54,715 nt of DNA from JANPLN01 sp043757265 (GTDB lineage: Bacteria > Bdellovibrionota > Bdellovibrionia > Bdellovibrionales > JAGQZY01): positions 1-54,715 of the forward strand of contig JAYUQP010000116.1 of the NCBI GenBank assembly GCA_043757265.1, read 5' to 3'. Of the stretch, positions 43,000 through 51,297 are shown piece by piece (within the stretch, counting starts at the first letter, position 1; the number at the start of each line of letters is the position of its first letter). Both the position numbers and the translations under genes were made by a program. The notes under the pieces were generated by a model. It was not told the origin of the DNA and searched no databases. It was given only the letters and a program-made list of their open reading frames with translations.

Positions 43000-44058
43000 T
43001 TAAGGATTCTGAAAGGCAAGTGTGTCGAAGTTGCTGGTTTTAGGACTTTGGCCCACCGACCATTGCCAAATGGGCTCTGGAAAGCGAACTGAAGTGTGCA
43101 TGTTTAGCTCCACACTGACGGTCTCCCCTGCCTCGAGATGCTGAGGTTTAGCAAGCGGTAAAAACCATTGGTTCCAAATCTTCGCTGAAAGTTGGAGCGG
43201 CGGCTGTGTAGAAAACGAAATGCCGTCTGCTAGGTGAAAAACATACCAGCCGAGGAGGCCATGCACTGTTCCTGTTTTGTTGGTGGTAACGGTTTTTTTA
43301 AACGTGACTGTACGATGATCGTTATCTCGTAAATGCAAAGCTCCCAATATATTTGTCTCGCTGAGCAGCTGTTCGGGTCTCCAACTTCCGTAAAAAGGCC
43401 GCGTGAGCGCGCATTCTTTAAACGAACTGAAATCGGCTGAAAATTTTTTGTGATCCCAACAGTTGATGTGAGTGTTATAAAAGTCTAGATCCTCGACCAA
43501 CGAAAATTCCAAAGTAAACTTCTCCGGAATGATCTGGCCTCCGGGCTTGAGGTGCGTGGATAGAACCTGAGGTAAATACTTTAACGTATTAAAAAAACCA
43601 ATGTTTGTAACTATGAGATCTACTTTTTCGGGAAGTTCTAAAATATCGCTAGAAGTTTCGATAAATTCGATTTTATCCAGGTAATTATTTTTTTGGGCAT
43701 TGGTTTTTGCAAAGCGAATAATAGCTTCGCTGTCCACTGCGTAAACTTTTTTTGCTCCAGCTTGAACAGCGAAAATGGCATGCAGCCCGGTCCCCGTTCC
43801 AAGATCAAGGACCACATCGCCAGCTTTGACTTTCTTAAAAATTGCAGCGCGAAATTTTTCTTGTGTGTACTGGTCTTCAAGAAGCCACTGATGCTCCTGA
43901 ATAAACGGCGGAAGGGACACACAGGTCATCGTGCGGTTGCTCGGAGCCACGCCACCATCCATGCCAGTGACGGCGGTTACAGCTTTTGTGTGATCTTTGA
44001 TGGCGCCAAACTCTTTAATTTTTGGCTTTTGATAGGGTTTTTTTTTCTTTTTCATCAT
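43000..44058 (-). CDS. Lasso-leader-PRMT-like methyltransferase fusion
   Basis: A 352-residue protein in one uninterrupted frame. Residues 1-25 are a lasso-precursor-type leader: Lys-rich start, then Tyr9-x2-Pro12-x-Ile14-x3-Gly18-x5-Thr24-Lys25. Residues 26-34 (AVTAVTGMD) could form a ring with Ala1 and Asp9; Thr at position -2 matches known lasso leaders. From about residue 58 it is a SAM methyltransferase with PRMT-like features: LEDQYTQEKFRAAIF, LDLGTGTG (84-91), AGAKKVYAVD and a C-terminal beta-rich region. The start pair at 44058/44055 has GGAG upstream and overlaps the cyclase gene by 44 bases. An internal Met at 43929 could start the enzyme alone but lacks a ribosome-binding site. Confidence 0.75.
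   Translation of the reverse strand: MMKKKKKPYQKPKIKEFGAIKDHTKAVTAVTGMDGGVAPSNRTMTCVSLPPFIQEHQWLLEDQYTQEKFRAAIFKKVKAGDVVLDLGTGTGLHAIFAVQAGAKKVYAVDSEAIIRFAKTNAQKNNYLDKIEFIETSSDILELPEKVDLIVTNIGFFNTLKYLPQVLSTHLKPGGQIIPEKFTLEFSLVEDLDFYNTHINCWDHKKFSADFSSFKECALTRPFYGSWRPEQLLSETNILGALHLRDNDHRTVTFKKTVTTNKTGTVHGLLGWYVFHLADGISFSTQPPLQLSAKIWNQWFLPLAKPQHLEAGETVSVELNMHTSVRFPEPIWQWSVGQSPKTSNFDTLAFQNP
43930..44058 (-). other. Lasso-type leader and candidate core in fusion
   Basis: Leader at 43984-44058 (residues 1-25) and candidate ring at 43957-43983 (Ala26-Asp34), followed by a Gly-Gly-Val-Ala-Pro-Ser-Asn-Arg-Thr stretch. Asp34 is the only acidic residue between Lys25 and Glu55, and it falls exactly at ring position 9 if Thr24 is at -2. 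The single arginine (Arg42) in this stretch is a possible cis target of the fused methyltransferase. Ring and target are predictions. Confidence 0.55.
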
Positions 44059-45655
44059 CCGCTCCGTATGTTTTCATCATTTTTTCCGCGTATAGAATTT
44101 CGAAAAACGAGTCGTTATCAAAATGAGCTAACTCTACATTCGGCTGAATCCAGTTTAGTAAACAAAATAAGTTTGGCGTGTGTTTTCGTACTTGTAAAGC
44201 GGTTTTGTGCCCTAACTGACAATAATCTTGAAATTTAGGTGCCGTACGAATCTCTTCCAAAAGATGTGGCTTCAAAATCATACGCAATATTAATTTATCC
44301 TGAGCAGCGTACAGAAGTTCGCAGGAACTAAACAGCGAGATATTTAGCATCTCTGGCGCTAAGTATGGAAAGTGGACTTCAAGCCCGTAGTTTTTTGCCA
44401 GACTGATGTGACACGTCAGATTTTGTTGGTTGTTGCCTGAAACAAAGTTTCGTAAGAACAGCTGCTTCTGTGAAAATGAAGTAAAATTCTTTTCATTTTG
44501 TTGAATTCTTATTTTTAGAATTTTTCTTTGATCCTTGAAAATTTGGCATGGCTTGAGATGCAGTGGAACTCCCGCGTTAATGAAATAATGAAAAATGATT
44601 TTAAGAAAATTTGGTGCTCTTTGCCGAGCCCAAAGGTGGAAAATACTTAAATAATGTTTGAAGCTCCTCGATTTAGTGGATTGGAAGAAGCGCGACCAGT
44701 CTTTTTTTTTCGCCTCTTTTTTCGTCTTTGGTTTTGACAAAAAATCCAAGTCGAGTGTGGCTTGGTTCAGGGTCCATTGCTCGTCGGCCCCGTAACCAAA
44801 GAGCAAACCGGTACATCGATTATCGTGAGCTTTTTGCATAAGTGGTTCAAACATTTGCAGAGTCGGAAAAAATGGCAATGCCGACGGAGTTGTTTGCGAC
44901 TTTAAAAATAGCTTATTGAGCTCTTCAGGCGTTGTGCAGTGTTGAAAAAGAGGAATCTTGTAATGGCATGATAACTTTTGGCAAAAACCCTGATCATCAC
45001 TTTCTGGGTGCTCCGTAGTCATGCTGTAAAGTTCCAGGGTGACCGGCCACCCATGTTTTTTGATAAGTTCCATGCTCAAGGCAACCAGGCCCGTCGAGTC
45101 CAAACCTCCACTCACAAAGACTCCCCATTTTTCGTGCTGCGGGAGAATCAACTTTAGGTGCTCAGTGAGTTCGTGGCCCCATGCATTCGCTGTGTCGTTT
45201 ATATCATTGTGCACCGGCTGCCACGCTAGATCTTTTGTCCACTTAACGCTTTCGACGCGGCCGTTTTCGATAATCACGACGGTTCCCTGCGGTACTTTTT
45301 TGATTTCTCGAAAGACTGTATCTTCTGGGTGGCTAAAGTCTTCCAGTAAAAAGCGGGCCAGTGCATCTTTATCGGTAGTGGCGTGCGGAAGTCTATTAAG
45401 GATCTCGTCAATATTTTCCGAAAATAGAACTGCGCCATGATGGACAGCGTAAAAGAGAGGGCGAGTGCCCCAGCCGTCGGTAGCTAAAACTGTTTTTCGG
45501 TGGGATTTATAGGCAAGGCTCCACGCACCCTTGAGAGCCTTAAGCCATTTCCAATTATTCATCGAAATATTCTGCATAATTTGCGTACGGGCTAAAGAGC
45601 AGCTCCCATAAACATGCAGATAAGGAGGTTGGAGATCCGTGATTACTTCGTGCAT
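44015..45655 (-). CDS. Asparagine-synthetase-like lasso cyclase
   Basis: About 546 residues of the asparagine-synthetase B family as used by lasso-peptide cyclases: a degenerate glutaminase-like N-terminal domain (no catalytic Cys2; ATDGWGTRPLFYA is visible), then the ATP-pyrophosphatase domain with SGGLDS (about 182-187) and a GYGADEQ segment (about 282). In the pathway it adenylates the ring Asp/Glu side chain and joins it to the core N-terminus. The start at 45655 is chosen because AAGAGG lies upstream; it overlaps the kinase gene by 13 bases. Confidence 0.85.
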   Translation of the reverse strand: MHEVITDLQPPYLHVYGSCSLARTQIMQNISMNNWKWLKALKGAWSLAYKSHRKTVLATDGWGTRPLFYAVHHGAVLFSENIDEILNRLPHATTDKDALARFLLEDFSHPEDTVFREIKKVPQGTVVIIENGRVESVKWTKDLAWQPVHNDINDTANAWGHELTEHLKLILPQHEKWGVFVSGGLDSTGLVALSMELIKKHGWPVTLELYSMTTEHPESDDQGFCQKLSCHYKIPLFQHCTTPEELNKLFLKSQTTPSALPFFPTLQMFEPLMQKAHDNRCTGLLFGYGADEQWTLNQATLDLDFLSKPKTKKEAKKKDWSRFFQSTKSRSFKHYLSIFHLWARQRAPNFLKIIFHYFINAGVPLHLKPCQIFKDQRKILKIRIQQNEKNFTSFSQKQLFLRNFVSGNNQQNLTCHISLAKNYGLEVHFPYLAPEMLNISLFSSCELLYAAQDKLILRMILKPHLLEEIRTAPKFQDYCQLGHKTALQVRKHTPNLFCLLNWIQPNVELAHFDNDSFFEILYAEKMMKTYGADDEKEKKTLSKAKN

Positions 45656-46623
45656 AAAGCCTCTTGAATTTGCTGTGCCACCCACGGAAGTTGCTCATAG
45701 GACATCGGGTAATCTAATTGCCAAAATGGAACGGAGCTACAGAACTCAGACAGTGTTTCGAATTCAGTTTGAACAATCTCTTTGCTCCAAATGTCCAGGC
45801 GAAATTGATTTTCGAGAAGTGTTAGAAAACTCTCCGACGGTGATAAACGTTTTTTCGTAATTGGAAAGCTTTCTGGATGGGGTGAAAGGAGAATCACGGC
45901 AGCGACCGTGGCTGTTTGCGATTTTGGTGGCAGCGCTTCGATTTGTTGTTTGGCTAACTTCCTTGTGAGTGATCCAATCTGGCTGGGATCTAGCAATTGG
46001 TGACAGCTGTCATCGTTGATGCGAATTTCGGGAATGCCGGGATAGACCAAAAATTGCTTTTCAGTAAATCCAGTGAAGTTGACGATTTTATCAACTGCAG
46101 CCACATCGTCACTGAAAATTCCCAATCCATTTTGCGACATGTACATCGTAAGTGTCGATTTACCGGCTCCTTCGGGCCCCAGGTAAATCACGGCGGACTT
46201 TTCCTTTACCACTACACCCCCATGCAACGTGATTCGATACAGCGAACTGATGAGAGGCAGGATCTGTGTTGTGAGAATCGCTTCAAAAAAGTGCGTGTCT
46301 GTGTGAATTTGATGAGCAAACAACGTTGATTTGTGGAAATAAAAAAAGCCGCAGTCGAAATATTCGATGGAGAGACCGCCGTTTTCATACTTGCTGATCC
46401 TAGCTTGCTCTTTATGATCTCGAGTTTTTAATAAATGGGTTTGTATTTGTGTCGGCAAGTGAGTCGACAATTGAGTCGAAAATTGGGCCGACAAGTTTGG
46501 TCGTTGAGCACACCATTCAATAACAATGCTGGGTGCTTGACTTGATGGTTTCAAACCATCTTGCTTCGGCTTTAATGGTCGCGGACTGAGGAGATCGAGG
46601 CCGTGGATGTTATATGAGTACAT
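45643..46623 (-). CDS. HprK-like kinase of lasso cluster
   Basis: A 326-residue protein related to HPr kinase/phosphorylase. The P-loop is GPEGAGKST (149-157), preceded by LHGGVV with the usual His (His134) and followed by the SDD motif (171-173). In other lasso clusters such kinases phosphorylate the precursor, often on a Ser near the C-terminus. Residues 43-65 form a short Ser/Thr/Gln-rich degenerate repeat. It starts 24 bases after the B2 gene, in the same operon. Confidence 0.8.
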   Translation of the reverse strand: MYSYNIHGLDLLSPRPLKPKQDGLKPSSQAPSIVIEWCAQRPNLSAQFSTQLSTHLPTQIQTHLLKTRDHKEQARISKYENGGLSIEYFDCGFFYFHKSTLFAHQIHTDTHFFEAILTTQILPLISSLYRITLHGGVVVKEKSAVIYLGPEGAGKSTLTMYMSQNGLGIFSDDVAAVDKIVNFTGFTEKQFLVYPGIPEIRINDDSCHQLLDPSQIGSLTRKLAKQQIEALPPKSQTATVAAVILLSPHPESFPITKKRLSPSESFLTLLENQFRLDIWSKEIVQTEFETLSEFCSSVPFWQLDYPMSYEQLPWVAQQIQEALCTK

Positions 46624-46647
46624 GTGTGCGATTCAGTTGATAGTTTT

Positions 46648-47028
46648 TCAAGCTTTGTTCCAAACCATAAGAGAGTCTGACTCACCACTCACCGTCGCTG
46701 TTGAATAAAGATTCTCGCGATACTTAACGTAGGCATGGCCCGGCACCATCTGTGATTTTTGTAGTTCAAAAAAAATCTTTATATTATTTTCTGCGGCCTC
46801 GGCCAACGTAAAGCAATGCACCAGGCATGGATTTTTTGGTTTTACATAGCGGAAAAGCCGTCGAATGCAGCGGTCAGCTAGAGCCATCTCATGCTCGTTT
46901 TTTAAAAAACCTGGCTTGCCGCAATTGTTCAAGCAAAACTGCAGGCTTTGCAACTTAATAAAAAACGAATACTTAAAGCACAAAGCTGTAATTTTCGATA
47001 GAATATAGATATTCCTAATTCCCCGCAC
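46648..47028 (-). CDS. Lasso B2-type leader peptidase
   Basis: A 126-residue transglutaminase-like cysteine protease of the lasso B2 type, which removes the leader. The Cys is in NPCLVHCF (Cys68) and the His in GHAYVKY (His98), corresponding to the C...HAWVE pair of the family; an Asp follows near residue 118. The N-terminal helical part is of normal length. The start is GTG at 47028, only six bases from the divergent nucleotidyltransferase start, so the true start may be internal (for example TTG 16 codons later). Confidence 0.7.
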   Translation of the reverse strand: MRGIRNIYILSKITALCFKYSFFIKLQSLQFCLNNCGKPGFLKNEHEMALADRCIRRLFRYVKPKNPCLVHCFTLAEAAENNIKIFFELQKSQMVPGHAYVKYRENLYSTATVSGESDSLMVWNKA

Positions 47029-47034
47029 CCCTTA

Positions 47035-47964
47035 ATGGTACGAAGTGCTAACAGCTTTGACAACGAAATCTCCGCCCCTTACCCTTGCGATATGGACCAT
47101 GCGGCTATTGCAAAAGAAATGGTTTTTAAAAGGGAGCTGGAAATGTTTTGCCAGCTTCTCAACAGTATCCACGTTTCGTTTCTGATTTGGAAAGGTGCGG
47201 CACTTGCCTACGATATTTATTCGGACCCGCTCCTTCGCCCGCGCATCGACACCGATATTTTGATTTTAACTGCAGACAAGAAAAAGATTTTTAGCTTATT
47301 AGAAAGCTCAGGGTATGTCTTGCAAAACAGCCAGCATGAGCTTTTGGGTCAAGCGACTTTCACTATGCAAATCAATCAATTAACGCTTGTATATGATGTA
47401 CATTGGGAAGTTTTCGCGCAGCAATCCTTGAAGTCTTTATTTGGGTTTTCGGAATTATGGAGCATGCGCAAAAGGCTCAATCATATTTCTGCATTTACAG
47501 TTTGTGATGAGATGGCGCTAGTACTATGCAGTATGCATTGGGTGGCCCATCACTACGCATATCCTGAACCGCGCTGGATTACTGATCTAAGGCTTCTCTC
47601 GGCCGGTCGATCTGCAGAATGGTGGCAGAGGGTAAAGCACATTTGCGAGGAAAAACAAATCCGACGCATTGTTGATGCGACCCTTACGAAATCGCGCATA
47701 AAAACTCCATGGACAAAAGATGAGTTAAACATGAAAGAGCCCTTTGATTACCTTTTTTTACCGGGTCGAGGCCCGATCTCGGACTTCTATCAGGATTGGC
47801 AAAAAATGAGCCCAACACAACGCTGGCGTGTGTTGTCTAAGCACATTTTGCCGAATGCCGACTATATGCGAGAAAAGTATGGCTTCAAGTCGCCACTCTG
47901 GTTGCCGCTGTTTTATGTGTATCGAATGTGTAGGGGATTCACAAAATCGATTAGGATTTTTTGA
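47035..47964 (+). CDS. Nucleotidyltransferase (NTP_transf_5-like)
   Basis: A 309-residue protein of the nucleotidyltransferase group often found in lasso and related RiPP clusters. The GxA...DTD signature is seen as IWKGAALAYDI with PRIDTDILI; a WEVF strand and a helical C-terminal domain follow. Its role in such clusters is unsettled. It is on the opposite strand to the biosynthetic operon and overlaps the 3' end of the PqqD gene by 14 bases. The start is uncertain: no ribosome-binding site precedes 47035 or the next Met at 47092. Confidence 0.75.
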   Translation: MVRSANSFDNEISAPYPCDMDHAAIAKEMVFKRELEMFCQLLNSIHVSFLIWKGAALAYDIYSDPLLRPRIDTDILILTADKKKIFSLLESSGYVLQNSQHELLGQATFTMQINQLTLVYDVHWEVFAQQSLKSLFGFSELWSMRKRLNHISAFTVCDEMALVLCSMHWVAHHYAYPEPRWITDLRLLSAGRSAEWWQRVKHICEEKQIRRIVDATLTKSRIKTPWTKDELNMKEPFDYLFLPGRGPISDFYQDWQKMSPTQRWRVLSKHILPNADYMREKYGFKSPLWLPLFYVYRMCRGFTKSIRIF

Positions 47965-48214
47965 TGATCTTTTGATTGAGTAAATCTGTAATAAACTGTT
48001 CCATATCTTGTTGCAATTCCTCTTCGCTCGAATCGAAGTGTTCAACAAGATCTTGAAAAATTACAGATGCGTCGCTGCCTTTTTTAAGGTGATTCCAAAT
48101 AACTGTGCCGGTGGGATTCAGCCCAAAATACGTCCCCGTGCTGAGGTTGACAATGACCTCTTCTTCATCCACAGTTTTCGACAAAACGTCTTCAACAATT
48201 TGATACTTCACCAT
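47951..48214 (-). CDS. PqqD-like RRE protein (lasso B1)
   Basis: An 87-residue standalone PqqD-family protein. The typical strand run (EEEVIVNLSTGTYFGLN) is followed by GTVIWNHL and a C-terminal helix. In lasso pathways the B1 protein binds the precursor leader and delivers it to the B2 protease. It is transcribed leftward, separated from B2 by the opposing nucleotidyltransferase gene. Confidence 0.85.
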   Translation of the reverse strand: MVKYQIVEDVLSKTVDEEEVIVNLSTGTYFGLNPTGTVIWNHLKKGSDASVIFQDLVEHFDSSEEELQQDMEQFITDLLNQKIIKKS

Positions 48215-48307
48215 TAAAAAACGCTATCATAGCTTTTGGCACGTATCATGCTCTTTTTTATGACCTTCGAAGCGAAATACGTAATCAGAGATATAAGGGA
48301 TTTAAAG

Positions 48308-49030
48308 TTGAAATTCACCGAAACAATTACACGAACTGTCTTTTTTTTAGTCATGCTATGGGCGCCTCCCGTAGAGGCTCGGCAGTGCAAAATATTTTTC
48401 ACCGCTCAACCGCAAATTATTCCGCTGCCGCAAGCTAATGTGATCCGCGTGGTTTTAGGTGCATCCGACCATGTTTACAAAATTTTTCATCCCGGTGAAA
48501 ATTACCGAGCCACGGCAGAGGCCGAATCCCTCCGAATGTTTCGCGATATTCTAAAAACCAGCGGGCTAAATCTACACCTGAAAGTTGTGGAATCTGCCCG
48601 TGTCACAAGCCAAAACGAGTATGGGGTGATGGACTACGGCCCCTGGCGCGCTAATGGCGTGCGTTTAAGTGCTTCGGTAACACCCTTTGTAAAAGGTCGC
48701 GAGGTTATTCAAATACTTGATGACCCCGCTGTGCAGATCTCCGAAAAACAACAACTTGTGGAAATGATACTTGCCGAGATTGAGCAAGTGGTTCGTTGGG
48801 TGGAAACCCACCCCGAGTACCGCTTTAAAAATCGAACGGTAAAAATAACCGATCTTGATCGCGGCGATGTTTACGATTTTGTATCAAGTGACGGAACTTT
48901 TTCTTACGACTATACCAATAGGTTTTTCGCTCTCGCAGGTAGTCGCGACCGAGTTATCACAGGATTAAATCCAGTTTTTAATTGGATTCTAACTGAGAGC
49001 GGAGATTTTGTTTTAATTGACCCGCTCTGA
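48308..49030 (+). CDS. Exported kinase-fold-like protein
   Basis: About 240 residues. A signal peptide (ending PPVEAR) precedes what looks like a protein-kinase-like fold: RVVLGASDHVYKIF (possible beta-3 Lys), an EAESLRMF helix (possible alpha-C Glu), a hinge-like TPFVKGREV, then NPVFNWIL and FVLIDPL, resembling the catalytic Asn and metal-binding Asp region. The HRD motif is not evident, so it may be a pseudokinase. The TTG start at 48308 has AAGGG upstream and gives the signal peptide; ATG at 48236 would add 24 residues. It is divergent from pqqD. Confidence 0.45.
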   Translation: MKFTETITRTVFFLVMLWAPPVEARQCKIFFTAQPQIIPLPQANVIRVVLGASDHVYKIFHPGENYRATAEAESLRMFRDILKTSGLNLHLKVVESARVTSQNEYGVMDYGPWRANGVRLSASVTPFVKGREVIQILDDPAVQISEKQQLVEMILAEIEQVVRWVETHPEYRFKNRTVKITDLDRGDVYDFVSSDGTFSYDYTNRFFALAGSRDRVITGLNPVFNWILTESGDFVLIDPL

Positions 49031-50641
49031 GGCCACGCCTTCAAGCAAGGCCTCGATGCTCGTGATAAATTCATCCCGCAGTCTGCGATCCACCTGTCCA
49101 GCCGGAGGCATTTGATCGCGAAGCGGCGCATGGTCACTCGTGCGATAAAGAATTTCCTGAAAGAGTGTGCCGCGCGGAAATTTGTTTTCGCTAAGGAGCA
49201 GTTTTAACCTACTAAAATCATCAAACGGAATGCTTGGTGCGACCCCGTCTTCGTAGTTTACGTGGCAAGCAATGCAGCGGGAGACGAGGCGCCGAGTGGG
49301 TGGTGCGTAAATAGCGTTTTGGGTTTGGGATAGAATACGGTCGAGTTCCCCCCTTGATTCAAACTCCAGTAAACTTTTTTCCGCTGCCTCCTTCAGCTGT
49401 TTACAATCGAGTTGCACGGCAGGTTCGCCGGCAAAAACTATCATTGCAGCCTCACGCAAATGGGTCGAAGCGCTGTGCGGTGATGTAAAACGATCGTCAA
49501 AACTAAATCGTCCGTTAGTGCGAAAGTCCATGGAGAGATCATCAGTTTGTATTCCCAAAGGTTGAAGAAGAATCTCTAAACCCGCAGCAATACCATGTCT
49601 CCAGCCGTGGCCGGGTTGTGGGCGCTGGTATTTCTTCACGGGAATCTCTTTAATTTGCAATGCAATCCTCAATTGTTTTTCGCGCACTGAATTCGGCAGA
49701 TACAGATCTCCGCAAGTATACTTGAGCATTTCAGAGCTTTGCGGTGACACAACATCGCCAAGACCGAGAAGCGAGTATTTATACACATCAAAAAGCTCTC
49801 CCATTTCATCGCGCGCAATCCGTAGCACACGTCGCATGTTCAACATCACCGTGGATTTTGTTAAGCTTAAAGGACCCCTTGAGTGAAAGACGCCGAGATA
49901 TTTATAACGCTCGTGAGCCGGCTTTATTTGAGTTTCAAATTTTTGTAGATGACTCTGCTCTAAGGCTTGTTCGTCCATCAGGAGCAGATCTTGCGGAAGA
50001 AAATTTTTGAGAGTCCCGTAAAGCAACGGGCTTTCTCCACGGATGTACCTTTCGTAATTAGGTTTTAAGACCGGTTGAATTTCGTCGTCCACACTGGCGT
50101 AGGCGCCGGGCCAAAAGTTGTAGGGTTCCCAGTTTGGTCGAGGATCAACATTTGTTCTGGCTGGGCTTTGGTGGCACTCCAAACACTTTTGCGGATTGGG
50201 CTCCGAAAAACGCGGCGCTTGGCCTTCGGCAAAAGTGATTTCACGAAATTCCCAGCGGAATGTTTTTTCGCGAAATTGAATAATTTCGAGATTGTTGTAA
50301 CCCTTTTGTTTTTCATGGCCATTAAAAGCCATAATAAATTTTGCCGAGCGCCCAAACACAATGGCTCGTGGGAAAAGCGGATTCGCATCCTGTAAGCTTC
50401 GGCTGCGATACATGAGAACGTAGTTTGCGAAGAACTCCTGAGGTACCAGATGTAAAACCTGTTCTAAAGTTGTTGCACTGTTAGTCTCTATTTTATTGAC
50501 GAGGCCCTCGTAATCTATGCCGTCGTCGAAATTTACATCTGATGTGTAAGAGGGTTTGGTGGCTTGAGGGTAATTGGTAGAACTGATTTTTTGATCAGCG
50601 TTAGAAATCAAGAAGAGAAATAAAAAAGATAAACTGATCAT
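49013..50641 (-). CDS. Secreted protein with two CxxCH haem sites
   Basis: About 542 residues, with a signal peptide (ending ISNAD). Two c-type haem motifs are present: CLECH (about residue 153) and CIACH (about residue 470). In between is a large domain with no match I know. It is likely a periplasmic di-haem cytochrome or oxidoreductase. The start at 50641 follows a G-rich stretch; a longer start exists at 50668. The 3' end overlaps the convergent kinase-like gene by 18 bases. It lies 31 bases downstream of a cupredoxin-like gene and may share its transcript. Confidence 0.7.
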   Translation of the reverse strand: MISLSFLFLFLISNADQKISSTNYPQATKPSYTSDVNFDDGIDYEGLVNKIETNSATTLEQVLHLVPQEFFANYVLMYRSRSLQDANPLFPRAIVFGRSAKFIMAFNGHEKQKGYNNLEIIQFREKTFRWEFREITFAEGQAPRFSEPNPQKCLECHQSPARTNVDPRPNWEPYNFWPGAYASVDDEIQPVLKPNYERYIRGESPLLYGTLKNFLPQDLLLMDEQALEQSHLQKFETQIKPAHERYKYLGVFHSRGPLSLTKSTVMLNMRRVLRIARDEMGELFDVYKYSLLGLGDVVSPQSSEMLKYTCGDLYLPNSVREKQLRIALQIKEIPVKKYQRPQPGHGWRHGIAAGLEILLQPLGIQTDDLSMDFRTNGRFSFDDRFTSPHSASTHLREAAMIVFAGEPAVQLDCKQLKEAAEKSLLEFESRGELDRILSQTQNAIYAPPTRRLVSRCIACHVNYEDGVAPSIPFDDFSRLKLLLSENKFPRGTLFQEILYRTSDHAPLRDQMPPAGQVDRRLRDEFITSIEALLEGVASERVN

Positions 50642-50672
50642 GCCCCCGCCCCCCAAAAACATAAGCAAAGTA

Positions 50673-51053
50673 TTATTTTACGATAATCCAGAATCCTAGA
50701 TCGTAATTGTAATGATCACGCGTCGGAGATTCTTCTAGGAGGGCATTATAAGGTTTTTCCAAAACACACGACCAGGTGCCACCGTTTGGCTCAATTCGAT
50801 CGCCATGTCCGCATGGGCGACCATCCGTGTGCAACTGATGCGGTTCTGAATCAAGATTTGTGACAATCAAAACATCGCCGACATCGGCGACTAAAGGATT
50901 CTCTTTATCATTCCAGTCGAGCAGCTCATCGGCCGTGCCCGGAGCGATTTCAAAATTGATTTCCTTGGCTATTGCGGCTGACGGCAGCATTAACGACGAG
51001 AATAACGTTCCACTTAAAAGCACACTTAAAAATGATTTTTTATAATATCTCAT
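50673..51053 (-). CDS. Cupredoxin-like secreted protein
   Basis: A 126-residue protein with a signal peptide (ending AIAKE). The mature part has a cupredoxin-like strand pattern and potential copper ligands in PHQLHTDGRPCGHGD (His and Cys) and a further Cys in TWSCVL. The C-terminal Met of a classic type 1 site is not evident. It may carry electrons to or from the neighbouring haem protein. No regulator is visible. Confidence 0.55.
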   Translation of the reverse strand: MRYYKKSFLSVLLSGTLFSSLMLPSAAIAKEINFEIAPGTADELLDWNDKENPLVADVGDVLIVTNLDSEPHQLHTDGRPCGHGDRIEPNGGTWSCVLEKPYNALLEESPTRDHYNYDLGFWIIVK

Positions 51054-51206
51054 AACGATCCCCCATTATTTGATAAATTTCCCGACAGCCATTTCGCGAA
51101 CGACAGCTCCCGACAGACTCTCCCCAGCCCCACACGAGGTTTTTACTGCACGGTAATTGTTTTTGCATTGATTTTGCAGATGTGCCCAAACATTGTAATT
51201 AAAACA

Positions 51207-51236
51207 TAAAAAAAGCCCTGGAAATTTGCAGGGCTC
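51207..51236. terminator. Terminator after katG
   Basis: 7-bp stem (AGCCCTG/CAGGGCT) with an 8-base loop, a T-run on the minus strand after it and A-runs on both sides. It lies about 60 bases after the katG stop. Confidence 0.75.
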
Positions 51237-51297
51237 TAAAAAAATTAGTGTGTTTAGATCATTAAGGTCTACAACAGCTCGTGGTCACATTGTGCGG

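Noticed and set aside
43000..43929. Separate methyltransferase starting at the internal Met at 43929
   Set aside because: No ribosome-binding site precedes it, the frame upstream is open and has a good site at 44058, and the leader would then have no stop codon. It remains an alternative if translation re-initiates.
43930..43965. Lasso core beginning at Gly32
   Set aside because: No Asp or Glu falls at positions 7-9 from Gly32, so no ring could form; only a start near Ala26 fits.
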